From assembly GCA_041395205.1 (NCBI GenBank), contig JAWLAZ010000001.1:1736001-1800000 (forward strand): a stretch of DNA of 64,000 nt, written 5' to 3'. Shown piece by piece: positions 33,201 to 41,439 of the stretch. Source of the DNA: JAHEFU01 sp041395205 (lineage in GTDB: Bacteria; 4484-113; JAFGCY01). How positions within the stretch are numbered: the first letter of the stretch is position 1; each line of letters starts with the position of its first letter. The notes under the pieces are model-generated. The model saw only the letters and a program-made list of their open reading frames with translations, was not told where the DNA came from and made no database searches. The position numbers were made by a program, and so were the translations under genes.

Positions 33201-36200
33201 TGACGCAGGCGCTGCTCAACCTCGAAGACGTTGTCGTCCCCGTGGATCACGCGGCGGATCTCCGCCAGCACGCGCCGGCGGTCAGCCGGATGCACGCTGC
33301 GGATCCAGGTGTCGAAGTTCCAGGTGAAGCTGTCACGCTCAAAGCCGAGCATGGCGGCAAAGCGGTCGTTGCAGATCACACGGCCGGAAGCGATGTCCAG
33401 ATCCCAGGTGCCGAGCCCGCCGGCGTTGATTGCCAGCTCATAGCGCTGCTCGCTTTCCCTCAGCCGCTCCTTGATCTCCATCTGATCCGTGACATCCCGG
33501 CAGGTGGCCCACAGCGTCTGCAGGCAGCCGTCCTGGATCTCGCTGTCAATGTTGTACAGGTACCAGCGGCGGCTGCCGTTTGAGTAGTCAATCGTCAGCA
33601 GCTCATTCTCCAGCCGGAATCCGCGCTGGATGAAGACGTCAATCATGTTCCCGGCGGAGGTGATCGGACTGCGGGCGAAGATCTCGGGCATCTTCAGGCC
33701 GATCACCTGCTCTGCATGATCCATACCGTAGAGCCGGGCCATCAGGTCGTTGCAATCCATCATCCGTGCATCGAAATGCAGCCTGTGCCGGATTTCGCTT
33801 TCAGGGATGTCGAGCGGCAGAGGCGGCTCGAAGCGTACGCTGCCAATGGCTTCAGTACTGCGGGTGACCAGGTCGCGCAGCCGGCCCTCGCTGGTTATCA
33901 GCAGCTCGTCTGCATGCTTGCGGGAACTGACGTCCATCAGCATCCCGATTGCACGCAGAGGCCGGCCAGCGGTGTCCCGCTGGATCACCTTGCCGCGGTT
34001 GTGGATCCAGATCCGGCTGCCGTCCGGCCGCTCCAGCCTATGCTCAGCCTCGAAGAATTCCGTGTCGCCTTCAAGATGGGCCTGCAGCACTGCAATCAGT
34101 CCATCGGTTTCCTCCGGCAGCAGCATTTCAGTCCAGAGTGCCTGACTGCCGGATTGGTCCGGGTCCAGCCCGAGGATCTCGCAGCTGCGTTCACTGTAAC
34201 GCGCCGTCCCGTGCTGGATATCCCAGTCCCAGGTGCCAAGTTGCGCACCGTCGACGGCCAGCATGAAGCGTTCCTCATTCTGGCGCAGCTGCTCCTGGAG
34301 ATTGAGGCTGTCAGTCAGGTCGCGGCTGGTGCCCCAGATCCGGACAAGCTCGCCGTTGACGATCTCACCCTCGGCGTTGTAGAGGTAGATCCGGCTGCTG
34401 CCGTCCTCGTAGTCCAGCTTGAGCAGTTCATCACGCAGCCTGAAGCCCTCGGCGACCAGCCGGCGGACCCGTTCGGGATTGCGCTGCAGGCGGCTGATGG
34501 CACGGATCTCACGTACCGGGCGGCCGCGGATCTGCTCGGCGGAGTCCACGCCGTAGAGCGTTGCCATCTGCTCGTTGCATTCTGCGAGGATGCCACTTTC
34601 GGCAAAGCGCACGATCAGTTCCTCGATGTCCAGCTCAACTGGCACCGGTGGATCGTATTCAATGCACCAGATGCCCTCGAGTGTCTTGTCAACGAGCAGC
34701 CGGAAGCGCTGCTCGCTGTTCTGCAGCTCCTCCTGGATCTGCATCAGCTCGGTGATCTCGCGGCTGGTGCCACGGGCCTCCACGAGCAGGCCGTTCTCCA
34801 CCACACCCTGGGCATTGTCAAGATAGACCCGCCGGCTGCCGTCCGGATAGCGCAGTTCCACCTGTTCCTCGTGGAAGGCATGACCGTTGCGCACGAAGCG
34901 GATGGCCCGGTCCAGGGCCATCGCCAGTCCGCTGTCCTGCATCAGTTCACTGATCCGCCGGCCGCGCACCTGGCTGGCCTCGCGCAGGCCGTACATGCGG
35001 GCCATCAGGTCGTTGCAGTCGGAGAGATAGCCGTTGGCACGGATCAGCCTGGCCTGCTCCTCGGCGGGCAGTTCCACCGGCACGGGGGGGTCATAGCGGA
35101 TGCGCCAGATCGCCTCGGAACTGAGCGCCGCCATGTCGCGGTAGCGTTCCTCGCTGCTTTCAAGCTTGCGGCGGGCCTCGATCCTGTCCGTGACGTTGCG
35201 GCTGTTGCCCCAGAGGCTGATGAGCATTCCGTCGCGGATGATGCAGGTGATGTTCTCCTCCAGGTAGCGGGCCCGGCCATCCGCCTCCCGGGCCACGCGG
35301 ATCCTGTCGCGCAGCCGGTAGTCGTTGTCAAGCAGCAGGGCCGCCTGTTCCTCCAGCAGTCCTGAATCCGGCAGGATCTCCGCAAACAGCCTGCCGGTGA
35401 TTTCCGTCGGTTCACGGAAGCCGAGGCGCTGGGCGAAGTGCAGATTGCATTCCGCCAGTACGGCTCCGTCAAGCATCAGCCGCAGCTGCTCCGCCTTCGA
35501 CAGGCTCGTGTCCACGGGCTCCGCGAGATCGATGCGCCAGATCGCCTCGCTGCTGCGGGTGATGTAGTCACTGAAGCGCTGCTCGCTTATCTCCATTCGC
35601 AGCTGGGTCTCGATGCGCTCAGTCACGTCCGTGATCAGCGACTGGATGGCCTGTTCGCCGCCGAAGCTGACCGGGCGTGAGTGGATCTCACCCATGAAAC
35701 TGCTGCCGTCCCTGCGCTGGAAGCCGATCACCTGGGCCTGCAGCCCCTCCTGGCTCTCGAGCATGCGTAGATAGCGGTCATGAGCGATGTTGTGGAATTC
35801 CGTGCGGAACAGTTCCAGCACGGGCAGGCCGACCATTGCCTCCGGGCTGTCATAGCCGAAGAGCTGCGCCATGCGTGCATTGGCAAAGCGCACCCGGCCC
35901 TCGGCCTGGATGGAAATCGCCAGTGGACTGTTCTCCGTCAGGCCGCGGTAGCGCTCCTCGCTTTCGGCCAGCTGCCGTTGCTGTTCATGACGGCTGGAAA
36001 CGTCGATGATCATGCTCTGTACGGCCGGACGACCATCAATTTCGATTGAGGTGGGATAGATCTCACCCTTGAAGCTGCTGCCATCAGCCCGGATGAAGTC
36101 GTAGACCTGGGGCTCGAGTCTGCAGATGCTTCCTTCGAGGATGCTGTTGCGCCGTTTGGCGGTCTCGCGCTGTCCAGGCACGATCGTTTCTACAGCGGAA

Positions 36201-36580
36201 AGTCCAAGCATCTCATCAGTGCTGGCATATCCAAACAGCTGCCGCATGGCTTCATTGACGTAGACGAAACGGCCATTCTCGTGGATGGAGAAACCCAGCG
36301 GGCAGTTCTCGGTCAGCTGGCGGTAGCGCAGCTCTATTTCACGGGCCCGCTGCTGCAGCTTCCCCTGGCTCGGCTGGCTGTCCGACTTGCCAAGTTCAGA
36401 TTGCTGGCTGGCCGGATAGAGCGGATCAGGTGAGAAGAACAGAGCCAGAAAACCGAGCAGGGGCCAACCCGGGAAATCAGACCGGAAAAGGTCCAGCAGC
36501 AGCCAGCTCGTGGGAAGTGTCGTTTCCGCCGCGAGATACTGCGCAATGCTGTGAACCCATGAAAGGTCCGGATGCCCCAT
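30296..36580 (-). CDS. Giant hybrid sensor histidine kinase with twelve PAS domains and receiver
   Basis: A 2094-residue signalling protein. After an N-terminal hydrophobic stretch (about 25-50, possibly one TM helix), twelve PAS units follow, then a HisKA domain with His in GGIAHDFNNIL (about residue 1727), an HATPase with NLSTNAFHAM, DSGHGMD and GEGTGLGLATV, and a C-terminal receiver with VVDDE, Asp in VVTDQTMP (about 2016), CTGYS and NKP. Six PAS units (3, 4, 5, 7, 9 and 10) share an unusual EEQ...CND insertion pattern. The ATG at 36580 is preferred over the TTG one codon earlier. No cognate DNA-binding regulator lies next to it. A promoter with a long palindrome is just upstream. Confidence 0.92.
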   Translation of the reverse strand: MGHPDLSWVHSIAQYLAAETTLPTSWLLLDLFRSDFPGWPLLGFLALFFSPDPLYPASQQSELGKSDSQPSQGKLQQRAREIELRYRQLTENCPLGFSIHENGRFVYVNEAMRQLFGYASTDEMLGLSAVETIVPGQRETAKRRNSILEGSICRLEPQVYDFIRADGSSFKGEIYPTSIEIDGRPAVQSMIIDVSSRHEQQRQLAESEERYRGLTENSPLAISIQAEGRVRFANARMAQLFGYDSPEAMVGLPVLELFRTEFHNIAHDRYLRMLESQEGLQAQVIGFQRRDGSSFMGEIHSRPVSFGGEQAIQSLITDVTERIETQLRMEISEQRFSDYITRSSEAIWRIDLAEPVDTSLSKAEQLRLMLDGAVLAECNLHFAQRLGFREPTEITGRLFAEILPDSGLLEEQAALLLDNDYRLRDRIRVAREADGRARYLEENITCIIRDGMLISLWGNSRNVTDRIEARRKLESSEERYRDMAALSSEAIWRIRYDPPVPVELPAEEQARLIRANGYLSDCNDLMARMYGLREASQVRGRRISELMQDSGLAMALDRAIRFVRNGHAFHEEQVELRYPDGSRRVYLDNAQGVVENGLLVEARGTSREITELMQIQEELQNSEQRFRLLVDKTLEGIWCIEYDPPVPVELDIEELIVRFAESGILAECNEQMATLYGVDSAEQIRGRPVREIRAISRLQRNPERVRRLVAEGFRLRDELLKLDYEDGSSRIYLYNAEGEIVNGELVRIWGTSRDLTDSLNLQEQLRQNEERFMLAVDGAQLGTWDWDIQHGTARYSERSCEILGLDPDQSGSQALWTEMLLPEETDGLIAVLQAHLEGDTEFFEAEHRLERPDGSRIWIHNRGKVIQRDTAGRPLRAIGMLMDVSSRKHADELLITSEGRLRDLVTRSTEAIGSVRFEPPLPLDIPESEIRHRLHFDARMMDCNDLMARLYGMDHAEQVIGLKMPEIFARSPITSAGNMIDVFIQRGFRLENELLTIDYSNGSRRWYLYNIDSEIQDGCLQTLWATCRDVTDQMEIKERLRESEQRYELAINAGGLGTWDLDIASGRVICNDRFAAMLGFERDSFTWNFDTWIRSVHPADRRRVLAEIRRVIHGDDNVFEVEQRLRHRRGYWIWTLSRGKVISRDEQGRALRALGTELEITERKHAEEQLRVSEQRYREFVVNSTQILWCIAFESPVPTDLSVEEQVQRILRDGYIEDCNDMFARSWGFGSAAELIGRSLVDATAGLDMRSTVELIHRFVASSYVLSDAINHMVLPDGRERFSVSNVTGTLRNESLLRIWGATSEMTDLMMARRRLEESELRYREFVANSSEAIWRYECVPPIPTDVPPQEQARMMFSQLCIAECNDVFARIYGYANASEMIGLRLEDFIPINQGILEMMERFARNGYRIIDDENLLKEHGPDVHYFLNSAQGTVSGDSLVMVWGTTRDVTAQRHATLALADSERQLSSMMQMSPVGIFHLEADGNVVYMNPRAEELFGMDVAACRAGGFLAAVHPGDRERVAAESGQMVEQGSSLEGEVRLMQGERVSWVITQINPVRDGNGRLTGFVGMLTDITDRKVMENSLADSEKRNRELIHTMAEGMILVGDDNHISFLNPNGSVIFGRSTTEMYGRTINEFVADRLSEEELVRQQANRRAGLTSTYEMDIMRPDGNRRRIRMTATPQFDDHGRYSGALGTFQDITETQQLALQLQQAQKMEAVGVLAGGIAHDFNNILQAMLGFADIAGDQLEPSSEAAACLTEIRAAGSRAADLVRQMLTFSRQSEQTREPVNLSAIVHESVGLLRGSLPSTISIVTKINETDTILGNETQMQQVLMNLSTNAFHAMREHGGELHIACSNTICSPAIAAELGLATGSPMVQLRVSDSGHGMDEQTAARVFDPYFTTKRVGEGTGLGLATVHGIVRSMGGWISIESEPERGTAVVILIPAMPEHERPQAQRQARSQPARGSEKVMVVDDEPGIAQMLKTGLTRLGYEAVVFTDSREAWDYWQESGAEIDVVVTDQTMPHMTGDELCRRILGERPGLPVLLCTGYSELIDEKGAAELGISRFVNKPVIPSRLAELIRESIDERSPADT

Positions 36581-36602
36581 CAAGCCAAGCCACCACAGGA
36601 GA

Positions 36603-36652
36603 ATTTGCGAAACGGTTTTCGCAAATATATTATGTCAGTTAGCAAAATTCAA
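36603..36652 (-). promoter_or_regulatory. Kinase promoter with start-site palindrome
   Basis: TTGAAT (36647-36652), 17-bp spacer, TATATT (36624-36629). Over the start site lies a palindrome with perfect 10-bp arms ATTTGCGAAA and TTTCGCAAAT and a 4-bp centre (36603-36626). This is the geometry of a repressor operator, or an RNA hairpin at the 5-prime end. Confidence 0.6.
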
Positions 36653-36990
36653 TACTATTGAATCGGGTGAAATATGAATAAAAAACCTGCGCGGCCTGCC
36701 TGGGCGAGCCCATCCACAAAGCCTCTTGGGAGCTGAGGATGATTGACTTCTCTCAATTGAAATACGGGTTGATCCAGGGGAATTAATCAGGATTTATTGT
36801 TTGGAAAGGATCAAGTCCAATCCTCAGTCAGTCTGATAACGGGTATAAGGATTTGAGGAGCAATTCGAGGGATTACCGGCTGGACACGCAACTTTTTCCT
36901 TCAGACTGGCTTCAATTGGATTGATGGTGGGAGACAGGAAGGGCGCAAGCCATTCCCTGGGAAACGGTAAGTGAATCTTGGAGGTTTGGC
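36653..36990. other. AT-rich intergenic region between kinase and DUF302 gene
   Basis: Clearly less GC-rich than its flanks. A TATAAG box (near 36843) and a ribosome-binding site GGAGG ending six bases before the DUF302 gene are the only signals I would name. A 15-codon frame at about 36739 has no good ribosome-binding site. Confidence 0.4.
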
Positions 36991-37395
36991 ATGGATCTTT
37001 ACCTGACCAGGCGGCTGAATGCCGGATTTGAGGAGACCCTGGAGAAGCTGCGACTGGCACTGCTTTCGCATGGCTTCAGGCTGCAGTCCGAAGTTGCCGT
37101 GACCGCCGGCCAGCGTGGCCCGCTGGAACTGCCCTACCGGATCCTCGCGGTGAGCAACCCGCAGCTGGAGTTCCCCGGTTCACTCGGTCCGCAGCAGGCT
37201 CCGCGCCTGCCCCTGCACATCGTGGTCCAGCGTGACCGGGATGGCAGCGTGGAACTGAGCGCGATGGACCCCGTGAAGGTCATGCTCGCGGCACTCGGCG
37301 ATTCGCACCGCGAAGAGGCCATGCAGACCCGGATGCGCATGCAGAAGCTGCTGGATTCCATGGTTGCGAGCGCAGTACCGGTTCAGGCTGCATAG
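36991..37395 (+). CDS. DUF302-family protein
   Basis: A 134-residue cytoplasmic protein. The N-terminal half has the DUF302 pattern of an alternating helix (FEETLEKLRLALLSHGFRLQSEV) and the later YRILAVSNPQLEFPGSL ... APRLPLHIVVQRDRDGSVELSAMDP segment. The family is small, alpha/beta and of unknown function, often found near redox or metal-stress genes. It has a strong GGAGG six bases upstream. It stands alone, divergent from the giant kinase and convergent with a small membrane protein gene. Confidence 0.8.
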   Translation: MDLYLTRRLNAGFEETLEKLRLALLSHGFRLQSEVAVTAGQRGPLELPYRILAVSNPQLEFPGSLGPQQAPRLPLHIVVQRDRDGSVELSAMDPVKVMLAALGDSHREEAMQTRMRMQKLLDSMVASAVPVQAA

Positions 37396-37455
37396 TACCG
37401 CAGGCAGTCAAGTTAGCTGAACAGGGCAGGCTGGTGTGGATCAGCCGTGCTGCGA

Positions 37456-37776
37456 TCAGTGCAGGCGCCAGGGCCATTCACCCTGCTGCAGGATCACCAT
37501 CGTCATGCCGAGCATGATCATGAAGGTGCTCACGGCCTGCAGGGTCATCAGCACCGGCAGCAGGCGGCCTTCCAGCAGCAGCAGGCAGACCAGGCAGAGG
37601 TGCGGCAGCAGGATCAGCGAAAGCGTGAGCGGATCGGAGTAGTCGATGATGATCACGGGATTGCCGGCCAGGGTCGTGTAGTACTGCAGCGCGAACACTG
37701 CGAAAGTGCACAGCAGCGCAAATGCACTCACGAATGTCATCGCCTTGGTAAAGAACTCTCTGGTCTCAACATCCAT
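37456..37776 (-). CDS. Small three-TM membrane protein
   Basis: A 106-residue, strongly hydrophobic protein. Helices at about 12-34, 50-70 and 74-97; the N-terminus MDVETREFFTKA is charged and the C-terminus QQGEWPWRLH is short. No family is recognised. It has its own promoter with a palindrome over the start site and lies downstream of, but about 160 bp away from, the ABC ATPase gene on the same strand. It could be a partner of that ATPase, which lacks an adjacent permease, but three helices are few for one. Confidence 0.7.
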   Translation of the reverse strand: MDVETREFFTKAMTFVSAFALLCTFAVFALQYYTTLAGNPVIIIDYSDPLTLSLILLPHLCLVCLLLLEGRLLPVLMTLQAVSTFMIMLGMTMVILQQGEWPWRLH

Positions 37777-37806
37777 TTCAGTAAGTTACCCTGCCATTCT
37801 GCACGG

Positions 37807-37848
37807 GTTACCGGTAACACTATACCGGCATTGAACTGTTCGGAACAA
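37807..37848 (-). promoter_or_regulatory. Promoter and palindrome of the three-TM protein gene
   Basis: TATAGT (37819-37824) with TTGTTC 18 bp upstream (37843-37848). The 12-bp perfect palindrome GTTACCGGTAAC (37807-37818) directly follows the -10 and covers the start site. Confidence 0.5.
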
Positions 37849-37939
37849 AGCCCTTCAAGGATAACGCCTTCCGCCAGATCTGACCAGTGCAGCACGAATG
37901 CTCGATCAGATCAGATTTTAACAGAGAATCTCGTCAAGG

Positions 37940-38809
37940 CTAGTCCATTTCCGGAATCACTTCCATACTCTCCATCCCGCTGATGCTGCCCACCGTGCGG
38001 ATGAACTCGGCTTCCAGACCATCCCAGTTGGGTCGCGACTTGAGATCTGCCATACTGGCTTCCAGGCGGATCCGGCCCTGGTGGATGATGGCGAGGCTGG
38101 TGCAGAGCTTTTCCACCACTTCCATGACATGGCTGGAGAACATGATGGTCACACCCTGGGCCACGCGGCGCTGCAGCAGCTGCTTGATCTGGTGCGAGCT
38201 GACGGTGTCGATGCCGTTGAATGGTTCATCAAGGAACAGCACGCGCGGCTCATGGATCAGCGCACAGCCGAGCGCGACCTTTTTGCGCATCCCCTGGCTG
38301 AAGTCCACGATCAGCTTGCTGCCCGCGCCCTGCAGGTCCAGCAGCCTGATCAGTTCGGCACTGCGCTCCCGTGCGGTCTCGCGCTCCAGTCCGTACATCA
38401 TTCCCGTGAATTCGAGATGCTCCGGGGCGCTGAGCCGCTCGTAGAGCATCGGGTCCTCCAGCATCACACCGATACGGGACTTCACACCGATGCTGTCAGT
38501 GCGCAGGTCATGTCCGGCGATGCGGATTGACTGATAATCCCCGGCCAGCAGGCCGCAGAGCACGCGGATGGTGGTGGACTTACCGGCACCATTGGGGCCG
38601 AGGAAGCCAAAGAATTCACCCTGCGGCACGGCAAAGGAGATGTTGTCCACTGCGAGGAACTTGTCGTAGCGCTTGGAGAGGCCGTGTACTTCCACGGCGA
38701 GCGGACGCTGAACAGGCAGTTCCGGCCGGGGCGCAGATGCCGGGGCGGCTGCCTGGCTGGCAATTCCGTCCATGTCCCCCGCGCGATGCTCGTGATCCAT
38801 CCTGTCCAT
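37940..38809 (-). CDS. ABC transporter ATP-binding protein
   Basis: A 289-residue ATPase with Walker A GPNGAGKST, signature DFSQGMRKKVALG, Walker B VLFLDEPFNGID and switch His in FSSHVMEVVE. It belongs to the export/ABC-2-like class (CcmA/YtrB type). The first 40 residues form an unusual Ala/Pro-rich extension before the nucleotide-binding fold. It is the last gene of the GntR-SPFH-PH operon, starting 17 bp after the two-TM protein gene. No classical permease is adjacent; the two-TM and three-TM proteins are candidates, or the permease is elsewhere. Confidence 0.92.
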   Translation of the reverse strand: MDRMDHEHRAGDMDGIASQAAAPASAPRPELPVQRPLAVEVHGLSKRYDKFLAVDNISFAVPQGEFFGFLGPNGAGKSTTIRVLCGLLAGDYQSIRIAGHDLRTDSIGVKSRIGVMLEDPMLYERLSAPEHLEFTGMMYGLERETARERSAELIRLLDLQGAGSKLIVDFSQGMRKKVALGCALIHEPRVLFLDEPFNGIDTVSSHQIKQLLQRRVAQGVTIMFSSHVMEVVEKLCTSLAIIHQGRIRLEASMADLKSRPNWDGLEAEFIRTVGSISGMESMEVIPEMD

Positions 38810-38826
38810 TATATTTTGCGCGGAGC

Positions 38827-39141
38827 TCAGCGGCCCATCATCCGCCGGAACAGCACCATCAGGCCGACCAGCACGAACATCGCCGGGCCGAATAGGATCA
38901 GCAGCAGGTCGGCGATGCGCTCCACGATCCAGGGCGTCGGGTCGTCATCCGGGTCCTCGGGGCCGAACAGCGAGCTGACCGTGTCATAGCCGATCAGCCA
39001 GCCCAGCCAGTGCTGGTAGAGGCTTTCCGAGGCATCATCGTCACCGACTCCATAGCGTTCAGCCAGGCGCATGCCAAACACCATGGCGATGCCGCAGCCG
39101 AAGTACAGAGCCAGCAGGATGCTTGAAAGGCCAGGTGCCAC
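38827..39141 (-). CDS. Small two-TM membrane protein in the GntR operon
   Basis: A 104-residue protein starting at GTG 39141. Helices at about 5-24 and 78-98 flank a hydrophilic, acidic middle (GDDDASES, GPEDPDDDPTPW). It sits between the PH-domain protein and ABC ATPase genes. No Shine-Dalgarno sequence is visible, so the start is only moderately sure. It could be a membrane adaptor for the ATPase; no family is recognised. Confidence 0.6.
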   Translation of the reverse strand: MAPGLSSILLALYFGCGIAMVFGMRLAERYGVGDDDASESLYQHWLGWLIGYDTVSSLFGPEDPDDDPTPWIVERIADLLLILFGPAMFVLVGLMVLFRRMMGR

Positions 39142-39185
39142 GCACAGAGGATAACGGAAGTCCGGGAGCTGGCAGGCTCTGCGGC

Positions 39186-39209
39186 GGAGCCCCGCCTTGG
39201 CAGGGCTCC
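39186..39209. other. Intraoperon hairpin
   Basis: GGAGCCC and GGGCTCC form a 7-bp stem with an inner GCC/GGC pair, between the PH-domain and two-TM genes. No U-run follows in either direction, so a processing or stability element is more likely than a terminator. Confidence 0.5.
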
Positions 39210-39240
39210 GGGAATCGGGGATGGCTTATCTGGTGGCTGC

Positions 39241-39795
39241 TCAGCGGAGCTTGGCTCCTGCGGCAAGGGCAGCCATGCGGATCTGCTCCAGTTCGGCAGG
39301 GTCATCCAGTGGCAGGGTGACCGCCGGGCCAGCCTGCCTGCCGACGTGGATCCGCACCGCCTGCTGCCGACGCAACTGCACGGTCTCCAGCCGGCTGATA
39401 TCGGCCAGGCGGATTTCACTCAGCTGGCGTTTCTCGCGGAATACCATCCGCCGGTCGGTGAGCACGGCCTGCAGCGCACCGAACTTGCGGACCACCGCAT
39501 AGATCATTGTGGCCAGCAGCATCGTCAGGCCGAGGCCGATGGCGAGCCACTCCCACACTGAGCGGGCAGAGCTCGGGGTGGAACCGGCCTGAGTGGTGAT
39601 CAGCGTGCTGATGCCGGCAGCCGCGGAAACCATCACCGTCGTGCTGCGCTGCTGCAGGTCCTTGCAGCCGCAGCCGCGGCCCCATCTGAGCAGCAGCTGC
39701 TCGCCAGGCTGGATCCCGAGCCAGCCCGGGGGGCCCTGGCCGGCTCCCCGGGCTGCAGATGACAATGGTTTGAGAATCATGATTGTTTGCTCCAT
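39241..39795 (-). CDS. Bacterial PH-like membrane protein
   Basis: A 184-residue protein from ATG 39795. A Cys-containing hydrophilic N-terminus (RGCGCKDL) is followed by two hydrophobic helices (about 55-75 and 82-102), then a bPH2-type domain: LTDRRMVFREKRQLSEIRLADISRLETVQ and LPLDDPAELEQI. Such domains are thought to act in membrane-stress responses in bacteria. A GTG 12 bases upstream and an internal ATG are alternative starts. It lies 52 bp after the SPFH gene in the same operon. Confidence 0.7.
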   Translation of the reverse strand: MEQTIMILKPLSSAARGAGQGPPGWLGIQPGEQLLLRWGRGCGCKDLQQRSTTVMVSAAAGISTLITTQAGSTPSSARSVWEWLAIGLGLTMLLATMIYAVVRKFGALQAVLTDRRMVFREKRQLSEIRLADISRLETVQLRRQQAVRIHVGRQAGPAVTLPLDDPAELEQIRMAALAAGAKLR

Positions 39796-39847
39796 GGCCA
39801 CTTGCACTGCTTGTCAGCAAGGGCCTGCGGATGGCTTGCCGGTTCGT

Positions 39848-40978
39848 TCAGCTCTTCGGTGTGTGCTTCTGCACATTCGCCTGGTGCTGCATGCCCATCG
39901 AGGCCATGCCGGACAGTCCGCCGAGGTTCATGCTGTCAATTGCGCTGGAGGGCACGATCATCAGGCTGCCCTTTTCCTTCAGGCCCTCGAACAGCATGTT
40001 CATCGCGCGCAGGTGCAGGGCGGTCGGGTTGTCAGCGTACTGCTCGGCGGCCTCTGCAAAGGACTTGGCAATCTGCTTCTCGGATTCACCGAGGATCACA
40101 CGGGCCTGGCGCTCGCGCTCGGCCTGGGCCTGGCGGCTCATGGAATCCTGCAGGTTCTGCGGGATCTTGATCTCGCGGATCTCGACGGACTGCACGGTCA
40201 CGCCCCAGGGCTCGGTGCGGCCGTCGATGATCTCCTGCAGCTGGGCGTCCAGCACGTCACGGCCGACCAGCAGCTCAGCCAGTTCCGTCTTGCCGATCAG
40301 GTCACGCAGAGCGGTCTGGGCAGCCCAGGTCACACTGGCCTCGAGCTTCTCCACCTCAAGCGCGGCCTTCTTGGCATCGTAGACCAGCCAGAACATCACG
40401 GCGTCGACATCGACGGGGACGGTGTCCTTGGTCAGCGTCTCCTCAGCCAGCAGGTCCGCGGTCTTGACGCGGGTATCGATCCACTTGGCAACCTGGTCCA
40501 CGAAGGGCACCAGGAAGAACAGCCCGGCCTTGCGCGTGGCGTGGTACTTGCCGAGCTTGAGCACGATCACGTGATCCCACTGGTCCGCGACCTTGAGGCA
40601 GGTCAGCATCACCATCGCCGCAATGAACATGACTATGAAAGCCGAGATCGCGAAGATGTAGGCACCGAGTGCCAGTCCGGCCACCAGACTGACGACGCTG
40701 CCCAGCAGCAGCAGCATGAACCAGAAGACGGCGATCGGGTGGATCTTGCTGCCTTCGGATGTGGCGGACTGGATGCCGCCTCCCGTCTGCGGGATGTGTA
40801 CGTATGTCATTGCCATCTCCTTTGCATTTCCTAGATTGCCCCCGCCCTGGTTGCGGCGGGCCTTGGATACCGCTGCCAGCACCGCGAACACCGAGAACAG
40901 GACCACTGCGATGATGAACACCGCAGCCTCCTCCTCGGAACGCAGCAGCGCCGGTTGCCAGATTACGGTTCCAGACAT
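39848..40978 (-). CDS. SPFH/band 7 (stomatin/prohibitin-like) membrane protein
   Basis: A 376-residue protein. One TM helix at about 18-38, a second hydrophobic hairpin at about 82-125, then the SPFH domain (VLKLGKYHATRKAGLFFLVPFVDQVAKWIDTRV, VDVDAVMFWLVYDAKKAALEVE, EIREIKIPQNLQDSMSRQAQAERERQARVILGESEKQIAKSFAEAAEQY) and a Met/Ser-rich tail. Such proteins form membrane scaffolds and often accompany envelope-stress genes. A strong AAAGGAG lies before an internal ATG at 40810 (residue 57), so a shorter SPFH protein lacking the first helix may be made as well or instead. Confidence 0.88.
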   Translation of the reverse strand: MSGTVIWQPALLRSEEEAAVFIIAVVLFSVFAVLAAVSKARRNQGGGNLGNAKEMAMTYVHIPQTGGGIQSATSEGSKIHPIAVFWFMLLLLGSVVSLVAGLALGAYIFAISAFIVMFIAAMVMLTCLKVADQWDHVIVLKLGKYHATRKAGLFFLVPFVDQVAKWIDTRVKTADLLAEETLTKDTVPVDVDAVMFWLVYDAKKAALEVEKLEASVTWAAQTALRDLIGKTELAELLVGRDVLDAQLQEIIDGRTEPWGVTVQSVEIREIKIPQNLQDSMSRQAQAERERQARVILGESEKQIAKSFAEAAEQYADNPTALHLRAMNMLFEGLKEKGSLMIVPSSAIDSMNLGGLSGMASMGMQHQANVQKHTPKS

Positions 40979-40980
40979 AT

Positions 40981-41376
40981 TCAGGCCTCCCTGCCGAGGA
41001 TCTCCCCGGTCAGCTCCTGGATCTGCCGGACCGAGTAGCCGAGGCTGCGCAGCTGGCGGATCGTCTCCCGCAGCTGGGCCACGCCCGGCATCTCGCCCAC
41101 GCCCTTCTCCGCCCCCTCATTGGGGTCGACGGCGAAGGTCCCGACCCCGCGCTTGCGGGAGAGGTAGCCCTCACGCTCGAGGTCGGCGTAGATCCGGCTG
41201 ACGGTGTTGGCATTGATTCCCAGCTGCAATGCCATGTCGCGGACCGTGGGCAGCTGCATGCCGCTGGGCAGCTTGCCGCGGTCGATCATGTACCTGATCT
41301 GGTTCTTCACCTGCACGTAAATCGGCACTTCGCTCTCCATGTTCACGCGGATGGTGACCTTCTCAGTGCTTTCCAT
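40981..41376 (-). CDS. GntR-family regulator, YtrA type
   Basis: A 131-residue regulator with only the winged helix (PIYVQVKNQIRYMIDRGKLPSGMQLPTVRDMALQLGINANTVSRIYADLEREGYLSRKRGVGTFA) plus a short C-terminal dimerisation helix pair (LRETIRQLRSLGYSVRQIQELTGEIL). This short form is the YtrA subfamily, whose members usually repress their own operon of ABC-transporter genes and respond to envelope stress. GGAGG lies seven bases before the ATG. It precedes SPFH by two bases and follows the small DUF4177-like gene, in an operon with an inverted-repeat operator at the promoter. Confidence 0.93.
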   Translation of the reverse strand: MESTEKVTIRVNMESEVPIYVQVKNQIRYMIDRGKLPSGMQLPTVRDMALQLGINANTVSRIYADLEREGYLSRKRGVGTFAVDPNEGAEKGVGEMPGVAQLRETIRQLRSLGYSVRQIQELTGEILGREA

Positions 41377-41439
41377 GAACCCTCCTCCCCGGCTGTCCGG
41401 TCCGTCCGGTGGGTCGGTCGTTTACCTTGCGCATGAGGA

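Noticed and set aside
33716..35365. 549-codon plus-strand open frame
   Set aside because: Antisense to the multi-PAS kinase, whose PAS, HisKA and receiver motifs are unambiguous.
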